DNA of 64,000 nucleotides from CAWKPF01 sp963851415 (GCA_963851415.1 CAWKPF010000003.1:2666001-2730000); one strand, 5' to 3'. Shown: positions 19,726 through 29,896, numbered from the stretch's first letter. A program made the numbers and translations. The notes: generated by a model from the letters alone, not told the origin.

Positions 19726-21599
19726 CTCTCCGCCTCGGCGACGACGACCTGCTCGAGCAGCCGATCCCGGCGCTCGAGCAGGGCATCGATCTGAGCCATC
19801 GAGAGCAGGTCCTGGAGGTCCCGTACCAGGGACTCCCGATCGAGGTCCCGAAGCGCGGCGGCAAAGCCCGGACCGATCGGCGACGCGTGGTGGTCCCACT
19901 GCAGATCCCAGGACAGCGAGAAGGCTCTGGAGTGATCGATCAGGAAGATCCGATCGCTGCCGTCCAGCACGAGGACCTCGTCCGCCGGCTTGCGATCGGT
20001 GTTGCCGATCAACGCATCGAAGACCTCGCCGCGCGCCAGCTGACGTGCCGCACGCTCGGCTCCGTTCATCTCGAGACCGTAGGCAGACGCCGTCTCCAGA
20101 TCGACCGCGTTCTCCACCCAGGATTGCAGCGAGCCCTCGTCGCCGTCGATCTTGCGGGTCACCGTCACCGGCACCATCCCCAGATCGAGCTGCCGGTCGA
20201 GCAGGTACGCCGCCACTTCGTGCTGATAGCGGTCCGGGTCGCTCCCCGCCGGTGAGACCTCGACCGTCTTGAAGAGGCCTCGACGCCGCTCGCCTTTGCG
20301 CTCCATGACGACGACCTGTGGGCGCGTCCTTCCGCTCCCCAGCTCCCGGGTTTCGACCACTCGGGCGTGCCTCAGGAACTCGCGCTCCTGCTCGTCGGAG
20401 AGGCTCCCCGACCACGCCCTCGGGCCTCCCACGGGCAGCTCGCGCACGGGGGCCGACATTTCGCCCGTTGCGGTGTCGAGCACCATCATCTCGCCTCGCT
20501 CTGCCACCAGCGCCAGCGGATCTTCACTGCGTTGAATCCCGTGGTCGACCCGGAACACCTGACCGTGAAAGCGCGACGTGATGCGATCGCCCGAGGTGGG
20601 ACTGTGAGCGATCACCAGCGCCTGGGCTCCGAGGCTGTCGAGCGATCGCTCGATATCCGCTCGCTCGATGCGCTCGTCTTCGAACGAGTTGCCGCGGTAC
20701 CAGAGAGGCCCCCGCGATCCCAGGATCGGCGCATCGTTCGACGCGATCAGCTCCCGGGCGGCCACCTGGGTCTCGTGCAAGCGCTTGCCATGGGTGCGCT
20801 CGAGGCTCTTCTCGGCGACCTCGACGATCTTCGACAGGCCCATCACGGGAGTGACCACGCCGAGCCGCTCGAGCTCCTGGCGAGCGGCGAGATGGCGTTC
20901 CAGCTCACCGGTGGTCGTGCGGTTGATGCCCGCGATCCCGAGGCTCGCGAACTCGGGGTTCATCCCGCCGTGCACGTAGACCACGTCGTTGATCTTGACC
21001 ACCGCCGGCAGCGTCAGGAGCCAGCTACCGTACTCGCCATCCGGGTCGAACGCCCGCTGGCGAGCGAAGAACCCCTTCGGGAAGTGGCGATTGAAGGCGG
21101 TGAGATCGCCGGGGCGGCGAGGGTCGATGCCATCGGGAGAGTATTGGCGCAGCGCCGCGATGCGCTGGCTTTCCGTTTCTTCCTCGACGAACGCACGGTA
21201 GGACGCGCGCGCCACGTAGCGAGTCTCTCGCAGGAGGTTCATCACCTCGTGATTGCCCAGCAGGACGTGGACATAGCCTCCCGACGCGACGCTCTCCGCT
21301 TCGAGTCGACGGAGCAGGTCCATCAGCTTGCGCTCTTCACTGCCCCGATCGAGGAAGTCACCGATCACCACGAGGTGGTCGCTCCCCCCGATCCACTGCC
21401 CTCGATCGCCCAGCAGCGACGCCGCCTCGAGCAAACGGACCAATTTCTCATAGCTGCCGTGCAGGTCGCCGATCGCGACGACCCGGCTCACCTGGCTCCA
21501 CTCCCACGGCGCCTCTGGCGACTCCCCCGCGGCGGCGATTGGAGCGCTCGGCCCCAGGCAAAGGGCGGCGGTGAGGAGGTATGGAAGGCTGCGCAGCAT
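19680..21599 (-). CDS. Secreted calcineurin-like metallophosphatase fused to a kinase-like domain
   Basis: A 639-residue protein with a signal peptide (MLRSLPYLLTAALCLGPSAPIAAAG). The N-terminal half is a PPP-type metallophosphoesterase with GDLHGS (44-49), GDFLDRG (80-86), GNHE (115-118), a metal-ligand VHGG and IAHSPTSG. The C-terminal third has DALIGNTDRKPADE (528-541) and IFLIDHSRAFS (551-561). This resembles the catalytic loop and metal-binding Asp of HipA/PI4-kinase/Fam20-like folds (N-x-D-R then IDH). An opposing phosphatase-plus-kinase pair in one chain is unusual; the kinase reading is inference from two motifs. I preferred ATG 21599, although ATG 21629 is also in frame. The last 46 bp overlap the convergent YbjQ gene. 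Confidence 0.8.
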   Translation of the reverse strand: MLRSLPYLLTAALCLGPSAPIAAAGESPEAPWEWSQVSRVVAIGDLHGSYEKLVRLLEAASLLGDRGQWIGGSDHLVVIGDFLDRGSEERKLMDLLRRLEAESVASGGYVHVLLGNHEVMNLLRETRYVARASYRAFVEEETESQRIAALRQYSPDGIDPRRPGDLTAFNRHFPKGFFARQRAFDPDGEYGSWLLTLPAVVKINDVVYVHGGMNPEFASLGIAGINRTTTGELERHLAARQELERLGVVTPVMGLSKIVEVAEKSLERTHGKRLHETQVAARELIASNDAPILGSRGPLWYRGNSFEDERIERADIERSLDSLGAQALVIAHSPTSGDRITSRFHGQVFRVDHGIQRSEDPLALVAERGEMMVLDTATGEMSAPVRELPVGGPRAWSGSLSDEQEREFLRHARVVETRELGSGRTRPQVVVMERKGERRRGLFKTVEVSPAGSDPDRYQHEVAAYLLDRQLDLGMVPVTVTRKIDGDEGSLQSWVENAVDLETASAYGLEMNGAERAARQLARGEVFDALIGNTDRKPADEVLVLDGSDRIFLIDHSRAFSLSWDLQWDHHASPIGPGFAAALRDLDRESLVRDLQDLLSMAQIDALLERRDRLLEQVVVAEAESYDEASEGRSFTAVP

Positions 21600-21802
21600 G
21601 AATGGAGGGGCCGTCGGTCCGGGGACCATCCTACTCCCGTCCGCAGGCTCGGACCGGGACGAATGGTACCTTTCGAGGGATAACAAGCCGGAATCCGGTT
21701 CTGTTCCCTCCCCTCCCGGGACCGATCCTCGCCGAGTCCGGGAGTGAACCACGATTCCCGCCCCGCTTCTCTCGGCGAGGCCACAGCCCCGGAGTCCGCA
21801 TC

Positions 21803-23557
21803 ATGAGAGCCGCTCGATCCGCCGTCGTTCCAGCCTTGTGCGTCCTGTGCGGACTCGCACTGTCCGACCCTGCCGCGACCCAGGAGCAGACTCCACAGCG
21901 ACCCGGCCCGCAGCCCCCCGGCCAGGAGGAGTCGGCCCAGACCCTCGTCGGGCGCTATCTCGAGGCCTGGCAGCGTTTCTACCCCTCCACCGCGCTGCGG
22001 CGCGGCATCTCCGACGCCATCTGGAGCTTCGACGACGTGTCTCCCGGGCCGATCGGTGTCCGCCAGCGATCCCTGCGCGGCACCCTGCAGCAGGTCGAGC
22101 GCCTCCTGGGCGACCCGGCACTCTCGGCCGACGAGCGAGTCGACCTGCGGCTCCTGCGCCGAGCGATCCGTACCGAGCTCCTGCTCTGGCAGGAAGAGCG
22201 TCCCCATCGCGACTCGCTCGCGTGGTACGTCGACCGGCTCGAGAACGCCCTTCCCCCCGTCGTCGAGTCTGCGCTTCTCTCCCCCATCGAACGCAGCGCG
22301 CTGATCGACCAGCGCCTCGACGCGATGACCTTGATCGCCGACAGTGCCCGCGCACAGCTTCAGAACGGACGCCCGGCCGACACCCGGCGAGCACGCAACC
22401 GAATCAGCGCCTTGAAGGATTCGCTCGCGAGAGAACGAGGTTCCGCCGCCGCCGCCACGATCGAGGCCCTCGAGCGGCTCGAGAGCTTCGTCGACGAGCA
22501 GCTGACGCCTCGCCTCGACCTGCCCGACGAACCGATCCTGGGGCGCGAGCTCTACGCCGAGCGCCTCGCCATCTACACCGATCGGGAGCTCACCCCGGAG
22601 GCCCTCGCCGCGGCCGCCCGCCAGGAGATCGACGACGCCAAGCGCTCGATGCTCGAGCTGGCCCGCGAGCACTGGCGCGAGAGTCGCCCCGGCCAGCCGC
22701 TGCCCGACGACGCCACCGTGCTCACCCAGGCCCTCGACGACGTCGAGAGCGATCGGCCGGCCAACAACGCCGAATACCTGCTCACCCTGCGCCGCTACTC
22801 CGACGAGGTCGAACAGTTCGTGCGCGAGAACGAGATCGCCACGGTGCCCGAGCGCAACACCCTGAGTCTCGAGCTGGCGCCCGAGAGCTCCGGACCGATG
22901 GCGCGTATCGGCTATGTCAGCAGCGCCCCGCCCTTCGCGCCCAACCCCTGGACCACCTGGAATCTGGCGACCATTCCCGACACCCATCCCGCTCCGGAGC
23001 GAGAAGACTTCTGGCGCTCCTTCAACTACCCCTTCAAGAAGTTCATCGTCATCCACGAGCTCTATCCGGGGCACTACCTGCAGCAGAAACTGCTGCGCGA
23101 GAACCTGCATCCGGTGCGCATTCTCTTTCCCTACGATCCCTTCACCGAGGGATGGGCGACCTTCACCGAGCGCATCGTCCTCGACGCCGGCTATGCGCCG
23201 GGCGACCGACTCACCCGCCTCGCCCAGCTGCGCAAGCGCATCGAGAACGCGAACCGGGCCTACACCAGCGTCATGGCGCACTGCGAAGGCTGGAGCGAAG
23301 AACAGGTCACCCGCTTCTCCATCGAGACCTCGCTGCTGGCGCCGCAGTTCGCCAAGAGCCTGTGGGGGCGCCTGATGCGCTCGCCGATGCAGATCATCAC
23401 CTACATGCTCGGCGGCCTGGAGCTGCGGGAGCTGTACGAGCAGGAGAGGGCACGGCTCGGAGACGACTTCGTCACCCGGGAGTTCATGGACTCCGTGCTG
23501 CGCGCCGGACCGGTCCCGACCGACGGCCTCGCCGAGCTGCTTCGAAGCGGCGAGTGA
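21803..23557 (+). CDS. DUF885 family protein (putative secreted metallopeptidase)
   Basis: A 584-residue protein with an N-terminal signal peptide (MRAARSAVVPALCVLCGLALS). DUF885 proteins carry a zinc-binding H-E-x-x-P-G-H motif. Here it is HELYPGH (418-424), with a further glutamate in TEGWATF (E449). The rest is helical, as in the family. I chose ATG 21803 over upstream in-frame codons because it gives the signal peptide. It is divergent from the phosphatase-kinase gene and convergent with the tricorn-like peptidase, whose stop is 11 bp away. The substrate is unknown. Confidence 0.88.
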   Translation: MRAARSAVVPALCVLCGLALSDPAATQEQTPQRPGPQPPGQEESAQTLVGRYLEAWQRFYPSTALRRGISDAIWSFDDVSPGPIGVRQRSLRGTLQQVERLLGDPALSADERVDLRLLRRAIRTELLLWQEERPHRDSLAWYVDRLENALPPVVESALLSPIERSALIDQRLDAMTLIADSARAQLQNGRPADTRRARNRISALKDSLARERGSAAAATIEALERLESFVDEQLTPRLDLPDEPILGRELYAERLAIYTDRELTPEALAAAARQEIDDAKRSMLELAREHWRESRPGQPLPDDATVLTQALDDVESDRPANNAEYLLTLRRYSDEVEQFVRENEIATVPERNTLSLELAPESSGPMARIGYVSSAPPFAPNPWTTWNLATIPDTHPAPEREDFWRSFNYPFKKFIVIHELYPGHYLQQKLLRENLHPVRILFPYDPFTEGWATFTERIVLDAGYAPGDRLTRLAQLRKRIENANRAYTSVMAHCEGWSEEQVTRFSIETSLLAPQFAKSLWGRLMRSPMQIITYMLGGLELRELYEQERARLGDDFVTREFMDSVLRAGPVPTDGLAELLRSGE

Positions 23558-23567
23558 GACTCGCCTC

Positions 23568-26500
23568 CTATCGACCGCCCGGTCGACGCGCCGCCCGCGG
23601 GAACGGCGGCGGCACGACCACCTCTTCCTCAGCCGGAAGCAGCTGCAGCAGCTCCTCCACTCCCCGTTCCAGCTGCACATCGCGTCCGTCGGTGGCCGAG
23701 CGTGCGTCCACCAGCACCTCGATGTCCGGAGGGATGCCCTCGTTCTCGCCGACCCACTCTCCCTCGATCGGGTCGAACACCGCGTTGTCCGGAGCGGTCA
23801 GAGCACCGCCGTCGATCAAGGCGTAGTGCACCGACGACTTGACCAGACCACCCCAGGTACGGGCACCGATGAGCGGCCCGGCCTCCTGCTGACGGAAGAT
23901 CCAGGGGAAGAAGTCACCGCCCGACCCGGCGAACTCGTTGATCAACAGGACCTTGGGCCCGAGAATGCCGGCGGGGAGTCGAAAGGGGCGGCCGCCGGGC
24001 ACCTCGTTGGTGATGGCGGCGCGAAGACGGCGGGTCATCAGGTCGACCATGTAGTCGTCGAGAAAGCCGCCACCGTTGAAGCGCTCGTCGATCACCGCCC
24101 CCCACTTGTCCTGCTGGGCGAAGAAATAGCGGTCGAACGACACCACGCCCGGAGTCGACGTGTTGGGGACCCAGACGTAGGCCAGCCGACCCTCGGAGAG
24201 ATCGTCGACCTTGCGCCGATTGTCCTCCACCCAGGCGCGCTGACGAAGCGCTCCTTCGCTGTCGACCGGCTTCACCGTGATCTCCCACGCCCCGTCCATC
24301 GAAGGCGCATCGTTGACGAGCAGGACCGTCTGCCGGCCGACGGCACCGTCGAGCAGACGGTACGGATCGTCGCGATCGGTCAGCTCGAGGCCGTTGATCT
24401 CCAGCAGGAAGTGCCCTTCGTCGACCTTCAGACCCGGCTCGGCCAGCGGAGCGGTGAGCTCGGGATTCCAGCTCTCGAAGGTGTAGATGCGCGAGATCCG
24501 CCAGCGCCCCTGCTCCGCCACCAGATCGGCACCCAGAAGTCCGACCACCGACTCCTCCACCTCGGGCAGATCGCCGCCGAAGACGAAGCTGTGCCCGACC
24601 GACATCTCACCGCTGACCCGGTCCATCAACTCGCTGAGGTCGGCCCGGTGGCGCACCCAGGGGAGAAGCGGCGCATAGCGACGGTAGACGGCATCCCAGT
24701 CGCGGCCGTGCATCTCGGGGTCGTAGAAGTAGTCGCGCAGATAGCGCCACGACTCGTCGAAGATCTGTCGCCACTCGGCCTGGCGGTCGAGCCGCATCCG
24801 TAGCGACAGCTCGAGGGCCCCCTCTCCCTCCTTCGGAGGCGACTTCGTGTCTACGATGCGCCACTGATCACCGGAGCGCAGGAGCATCTTGTTGCCATCG
24901 GCCGAGACCGCCGCCTGGCGAACGCCGCTGGCGAACACCTCGGCCTTTCGATCCTCGAGAGAGAATTGATGCAGCGTCATCCCCGGACCGTCCGGCATGG
25001 CCTCGCCGACGAAGAGCTTGCCCTCCGGGCCGGCCAGGGCGATGCGGTACCGCGCCACCGGCATCGGCACCGCTACGATTCGGTGCTCGAGGCCCTCGAA
25101 GTCGAGGCGCACCTCGACCTCGTCCGCCTCCGGTTTCGCGTCGTCCTCCTCCTCGTCCTCGGCCTCGTCCTTGTCCTCGTTCTTGGCCTCGTCCGTGCCC
25201 ACCGCGCCTTCGCCGTCAGCTCCCTTCTCGCCCTCCTCCTCGTCACTCTCCAGCGTGAACGGCGTCGAGCTGTCGGCTCGAAGCACGGCGACGTAGACCC
25301 CGTAGCGTGGATCGGCCTTGGTGGTGCTGGTGTTGGCCCAGCCCGAGCCCAGCGCGACATCGGTACTGGCGAGAAAGAACAGATGGAGCCCCGACCGGTC
25401 CCAGGCCGGTGACGCGGCGTCGGCCATGGGATCGGTCAGTGAGGTGACATCGCCCGTGTCTCGAGACCAGACGACGATGCGCCGAAGATGGTTCGGATAC
25501 GTCTTGGCCCAGGCCAGCCACTTCGAGTCGGGCGACCACGTGAGCCCCATCTGGCCTCGCTCGACGTTGACGCCGCCCACGTCGATGGTCTGGATGTCTC
25601 CGGATTCCACATCGACGACTCGCACCCGGACATCGTCGTCCACGAACGCGATCCGGCTGCCGTCGGGCGACCAGACCGGCTCCCATCCCATCTTCGAGGG
25701 GCCGATCGGCAGGCGCCGGGGCTCGGAACGACCCTCCTGCGCGGCAATCACCAGTTGATAGCCCGCGCCGGGGGAGCTGCCCTCCGAGACGCTGTTGTCG
25801 GAGAACCTGTCATCTGAGAACCAGGCAATCTCGCCACCGTCCGGCGACCAGACCGGCGCGCGATCCGCCGCTCCCGAGCTCTGCGAGAGGTTTCGGGCGT
25901 CTCCCTTCTCTGCCGGAACGGTGAAGATCTCGCCGCGTGCTTCGAACAAGGCTCGCTTGCCGCTCGGAGACAACGAAGCCGAGCCTGCACGCTCTGAGAC
26001 GTCCTCCCACTGCACCTCGGCCCACGGAAAATCGCCCCGCACGAGAATCTCCAGCTGACGAAGCTCGCCCGTGGAGGGGTCGAGGAGGTGGACGAACCCG
26101 TCCTGCTCGAGCGCCAGCATCGAGCCGTGTCCTGCCAGCGACCTGGCCTCCGCCCCGGTGAAGTATGTGATCTGCCTCAGCTCGCCCGAGGACGAATCGT
26201 AGGACCATACGTTCATCGCCCAATCCCGATCGGACAGAAAGTAGATCTTCCCGTTCAGCCACACCGGGTCGATGTCGGTCGTGCGCTCGTTGGGCAGGCG
26301 AACCTCGTCGAGATCGTCCAGGTCGAGAATCACCAACGGTGTGTTCTGACCCCCACGGTACCCGCGCCACTCGGTGTCCCAGCGCCCGACCCGCTCGACC
26401 ACGATGCGCCGCGCCGCGCCGTCGAACGATCCGGCGAAGCCGAACGGCGCCGGGATCCGTTCGGACGGCCCGCCCTCCGGCGAGACCGTCCACAGGCGTG

Positions 26501-26918
26501 CGAACCCCACCGGAGCGGTTTCTCGCTCGGAGGTGTAGAGCACCCGGGTGCCGTCCGGCGTCCAGCCCCGGGCAAGCGACTCGCTCGGATACCAGGTGAG
26601 GCGCCTCGGGGTTCCCCCTTCGACCGGGACCACATACACCGCCGCCACGCCCGAGCGATTCGAGGTGAAGGCGATCTGCCGACCATCGGGAGAGAAGTGC
26701 GGATCGCTCTCTACCGCCGGGGTACTGGTGAGCCGACGAGCCAGACCGCCCTCTCTGGAAGCGACCCAGAGGTCGGAACCGTGGGTGAACGCCACGTGCT
26801 CCGCGCTGAGCGTCGGCTGGCGCAGAAAGCGGCTGCCCTGCGAAGAGAGCGGGGAAACGGCGAACAGGAGCACCAGCGCGCCCACCGGCACTGCGTTCGA
26901 GAATCGCTGCGAGACCAT
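23568..26918 (-). CDS. Tricorn-like S41 family serine peptidase
   Basis: A 1116-residue exported peptidase with signal peptide (GALVLLFAVSPLSSQG). WD40/TolB-type beta-propeller repeats follow (repeated 'SPDGxxIAFTS' and 'WSPDG', about 30-520), then an acidic low-complexity insertion (about 555-605), the C1 helical domain with HRADLSELMDRVSGEMSVGHS, a PDZ-like segment ('LLEINGLELTDRDDPYRLL'), and the S41 core with VWVPNTST and NEFAGSGGDFF (nucleophile S999). GAGGAG precedes the ATG. Tricorn homologues degrade peptides. An outer-compartment, scavenging role is inferred from the signal peptide and the number of other secreted peptidases nearby. Confidence 0.92.
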   Translation of the reverse strand: MVSQRFSNAVPVGALVLLFAVSPLSSQGSRFLRQPTLSAEHVAFTHGSDLWVASREGGLARRLTSTPAVESDPHFSPDGRQIAFTSNRSGVAAVYVVPVEGGTPRRLTWYPSESLARGWTPDGTRVLYTSERETAPVGFARLWTVSPEGGPSERIPAPFGFAGSFDGAARRIVVERVGRWDTEWRGYRGGQNTPLVILDLDDLDEVRLPNERTTDIDPVWLNGKIYFLSDRDWAMNVWSYDSSSGELRQITYFTGAEARSLAGHGSMLALEQDGFVHLLDPSTGELRQLEILVRGDFPWAEVQWEDVSERAGSASLSPSGKRALFEARGEIFTVPAEKGDARNLSQSSGAADRAPVWSPDGGEIAWFSDDRFSDNSVSEGSSPGAGYQLVIAAQEGRSEPRRLPIGPSKMGWEPVWSPDGSRIAFVDDDVRVRVVDVESGDIQTIDVGGVNVERGQMGLTWSPDSKWLAWAKTYPNHLRRIVVWSRDTGDVTSLTDPMADAASPAWDRSGLHLFFLASTDVALGSGWANTSTTKADPRYGVYVAVLRADSSTPFTLESDEEEGEKGADGEGAVGTDEAKNEDKDEAEDEEEDDAKPEADEVEVRLDFEGLEHRIVAVPMPVARYRIALAGPEGKLFVGEAMPDGPGMTLHQFSLEDRKAEVFASGVRQAAVSADGNKMLLRSGDQWRIVDTKSPPKEGEGALELSLRMRLDRQAEWRQIFDESWRYLRDYFYDPEMHGRDWDAVYRRYAPLLPWVRHRADLSELMDRVSGEMSVGHSFVFGGDLPEVEESVVGLLGADLVAEQGRWRISRIYTFESWNPELTAPLAEPGLKVDEGHFLLEINGLELTDRDDPYRLLDGAVGRQTVLLVNDAPSMDGAWEITVKPVDSEGALRQRAWVEDNRRKVDDLSEGRLAYVWVPNTSTPGVVSFDRYFFAQQDKWGAVIDERFNGGGFLDDYMVDLMTRRLRAAITNEVPGGRPFRLPAGILGPKVLLINEFAGSGGDFFPWIFRQQEAGPLIGARTWGGLVKSSVHYALIDGGALTAPDNAVFDPIEGEWVGENEGIPPDIEVLVDARSATDGRDVQLERGVEELLQLLPAEEEVVVPPPFPRAARRPGGR

Positions 26919-27075
26919 CGGGTCGACTCCTCATCGGGCTCGTGACGGGCCTCGAGGCCCTTCGGCAATCGGACACCGCCAGGGATGAGGCAAGAGCATA
27001 GCCCAGCGCCTCCGCACCCCACGACGGCTCGGGGCAGAGCGATATGCTCTCTCCAGATCCCCCGAAAGGAGCCCC

Positions 27076-28005
27076 ATGAACCTGCTCTCCCCGGCCGTCG
27101 CGCAGACCGTCCTCGCCACCTCGCTTCTCGCCATTCTCGCGACCGTCGCCCTCCCGGTCGCCAGCCTCGGCGCGCCGATCGGCCTCATCGTGCACGCCGA
27201 CGACCTCGGAGTCAGCCACTCGACCAACCGAGCGTTCGTCGACGCCTGGGAGAAGGGACTGGTCAACTCGGGCAGCATCATGGTGCCCACACCCTGGTTT
27301 CCCGAGATCGCCGCCTTCGCCCGGGCTCACCCCGAAGCCGATCTCGGACTGCACCTCACCTTCACCGCCGAATGGAAGCACCTCAAGTGGGGACCGGTGC
27401 TCGGCGGTGACGCTGCGCCGTCGCTGGTCGACGCCCGGGGATTCCAGCCGGCCTCGGTCGCCGAGATCGTCGCCAGTGCCGACCTCGCCGAGGTCGAGGC
27501 CGAGATCGAGGCACAGATCGCACGCGCTCGAGAGTTCGGAATCGAGCCCACCCATCTCGACTCCCACATGGGAGTGCTCTTCCAGAACGCCGAGCTCCTC
27601 CAGGTCCTGCTTCGGGTCGCCGACCGCCACTCGCTCCCGGTCATGGTGCCGCCGCGCCTCGAGACCATGCCCTGGATCGGCCAGGTCGATCTGGGGCGCA
27701 ACGCCTTCTGGCTCGAGTCCGTTTCGATGGCGACCCCGGAGATTCCCGCCGAAGAGTGGGCCGCCTACTACGAGAAGGCGATCGCGGGCATGGGAGACGG
27801 ACTGCACGAGATCATCATCCATCTCGCCTACGACGACTCGGAGATGCAGGCCGTGACGATCGATCACCCCGACTACGGTTCGGCATGGCGTCAGCGCGAT
27901 CTCGAGGTCTTCACCGCCGAGCGCACCCGATCGTGGATCGAAGACCGGGGCATCGACCTCGTCACCTGGCGCGACATCGGCCAACGCATGAAGCACGATG
28001 GGTAG
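27076..28005 (+). CDS. ChbG/YdjC-type polysaccharide deacetylase
   Basis: A 309-residue protein with signal peptide and YdjC-fold deacetylase core. Metal- and catalysis-related motifs are HADDLGVS (H40, D42, D43), LGLHLTFT, HLDSHMG and a late HLAYD. YdjC enzymes deacetylate N-acetylated (chito)oligosaccharides. AAAGGAG lies seven bases before the ATG. The stop overlaps the start of the next gene by 8 bp, which implies coupled translation with the nuclease. Confidence 0.88.
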   Translation: MNLLSPAVAQTVLATSLLAILATVALPVASLGAPIGLIVHADDLGVSHSTNRAFVDAWEKGLVNSGSIMVPTPWFPEIAAFARAHPEADLGLHLTFTAEWKHLKWGPVLGGDAAPSLVDARGFQPASVAEIVASADLAEVEAEIEAQIARAREFGIEPTHLDSHMGVLFQNAELLQVLLRVADRHSLPVMVPPRLETMPWIGQVDLGRNAFWLESVSMATPEIPAEEWAAYYEKAIAGMGDGLHEIIIHLAYDDSEMQAVTIDHPDYGSAWRQRDLEVFTAERTRSWIEDRGIDLVTWRDIGQRMKHDG

Positions 28006-29896
28006 ATCCAGAGGAGGGACGCCGACTTCTCTCGCCTGCATCCCGATCGTGCTGGTGGCGGTCAGTTGCGGTCTCCCCTGGGGCCGGCCCGACCCCGACG
28101 GACCGGGGCCGTGCAGCGAGGGGGCCACGGCGATCTTCACCATCCAGGGCACCTCCGGCACGTCTCCCCTCGCCGGCGAGGTGCACACCATCGAAGGAGT
28201 GGTCATCGCCGACTTCCAGAGGAGTGAGGAGTTGAACGGCTTCTTCGTTCAGGAGGAGGCCCACGACGCCGACGGCGACCCCGCCACTTCCGACGCCATC
28301 TTCGTCTTCGAAGGCCCGAGCGAGCTCGAGCTCCAGGTGGCAGATCTGGTCCGGGTCACCGGCACGGTCCAGGAGTTCTCCGGCCAGACCCAGATCACCG
28401 ACGTCACGACGGTGCTGCTGTGCGCTTCGGGTGTCGAGCTGCCCGAGGAGACAGCGATCCTCTTTCCGCTGCCCGAGGGGGAGCGTGACCTCGAGGCCCT
28501 CGAAGGGATGCGGGTCGTCCTGCCACAGACGATGTCGGTCACCGGCACCTTCGAGCTGGGCCGCTACGGAGAGGTCCTCGTTTCCCGCTCGGAGGGCGAG
28601 CCCTTCCAGTTCCAGGGCACCGAGCGCGAGGCTCCCGGATCCGCCGCCCTGAGAGAGCGCGATTCCAGGAACCTGCGCAGCCGCATCGTCATCGACGACG
28701 CCAGTACGAGGCGCAGCCCCGACCCGGTACCGATCCTGGGCGCCTTCGATCCGAAGACCCTGCGCCGCGGCGACACCACCGACCAGCCCCTGCGCGGCGT
28801 CGTCGCGAACTTCTTCGACAGCTATCGCCTCGAGCCCACGAGTCGCCCGAGCTTGGTCCGAGCTCGCCCGAGACCCGAAAGCCCTCCCGAGGTCGGCGGC
28901 GACCTGAGGGTGGCCTCGTTCAACCTGTTCAACTACTTCGCCACCCTCGACGACGGTCTCGGAGGAGACGACGGGGGGCCCCGAGGCGCCGACTCGGCCA
29001 ACGAACTGGCTCGCCAGGAGCGCAAGCTGGTGGCTGCGCTGTGCGCGCTGGACGCCGACATCGTGGCTCTGCAAGAGCTCGAGAACACCGGCGACCGGGG
29101 ATCGGAGTCGGCGATTGCCACACTCGTTGCGGCCCTCGATCCGCAGTGTCCCGGATACCGCTGGGTCGACACCGGCACCACCGGCCAGCTCGGTGTGATC
29201 GGCGCCGACGCGATCACGGTCGGCCTGCTCTATCGCAGTGCCGTGGTCGAGCCGGTGGGCGGACCCGCGCTGCTCGAATCAGGCTCCTTCGACGGTCTCA
29301 GTCGCCCCCCCGTCGCCCAGACCTTCCGCTCCCGCGCCCGACCGGACGCTCCTGCGCTCACCGTGGTGGCCAACCACTTCAAGTCGAAAGGCTGCACCGG
29401 CGCCGAGGAAGCCGACCTCGACCAGGGGGACGGGCAGGCTTGTTTCAACCACACGCGAGTGGCATCGGCACGAGAGATGATCGCCTGGCTCGCCACCGAC
29501 CCGACCGGATCGGGCAGCTCGGATCTTCTCGTCATGGGCGACTTCAACGCCTACACCGAGGAAGATCCGATCCGCACCCTCGAGAGCTCTGGCCTGGTCA
29601 ACCTGGTCCGTCGTGAAGTGGACGAGCCGGAGCGCTACAGCTACGTCTACGGCGGCATGGCCGGGCTGATCGACCACGCCTTTGCCAGCCCCGGGCTCGC
29701 CGAGAGAGTGAGTGGAGTCGGGATCTGGCACATCAACGCCGACGAGCCCCGGGTCCTCGACTACAACGACTCGGTCCAAGACCCGGGCGACTCCTCCAGC
29801 GAAGCCAACCCCGACGACAGTCTCTACATCCCCGATCCGTTTCGCTCCTCCGATCACGATCCGGTGATCGTCGGGATTCGATGGGGCCGGAACTGA
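27998..29896 (+). CDS. ExeM/NucH family extracellular endonuclease
   Basis: A 632-residue secreted nuclease. The N-terminus is hydrophobic with a possible but non-canonical lipobox (AVSC). It is followed by an OB-like domain (HTIEGVVIADFQ..LNGFFVQEE, about 65-135) that is usual in ExeM/NucH proteins. The C-terminal endonuclease/exonuclease/phosphatase domain begins at LRVASFNLFNYF, with VALQELEN, NHFKSKG, VMGDFNAY and SDHDPV. These give the metal ligands Glu, Asp/Asn and the catalytic SDH. It probably degrades extracellular DNA. It overlaps the deacetylase gene by 8 bp. Confidence 0.9.
   Translation: MGRSRGGTPTSLACIPIVLVAVSCGLPWGRPDPDGPGPCSEGATAIFTIQGTSGTSPLAGEVHTIEGVVIADFQRSEELNGFFVQEEAHDADGDPATSDAIFVFEGPSELELQVADLVRVTGTVQEFSGQTQITDVTTVLLCASGVELPEETAILFPLPEGERDLEALEGMRVVLPQTMSVTGTFELGRYGEVLVSRSEGEPFQFQGTEREAPGSAALRERDSRNLRSRIVIDDASTRRSPDPVPILGAFDPKTLRRGDTTDQPLRGVVANFFDSYRLEPTSRPSLVRARPRPESPPEVGGDLRVASFNLFNYFATLDDGLGGDDGGPRGADSANELARQERKLVAALCALDADIVALQELENTGDRGSESAIATLVAALDPQCPGYRWVDTGTTGQLGVIGADAITVGLLYRSAVVEPVGGPALLESGSFDGLSRPPVAQTFRSRARPDAPALTVVANHFKSKGCTGAEEADLDQGDGQACFNHTRVASAREMIAWLATDPTGSGSSDLLVMGDFNAYTEEDPIRTLESSGLVNLVRREVDEPERYSYVYGGMAGLIDHAFASPGLAERVSGVGIWHINADEPRVLDYNDSVQDPGDSSSEANPDDSLYIPDPFRSSDHDPVIVGIRWGRN

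Noticed and set aside
23826..24803. Plus-strand open frame of 325 codons opposite the tricorn-like gene
   Set aside because: Shadow of the minus-strand coding sequence; the tricorn reading carries all family motifs.
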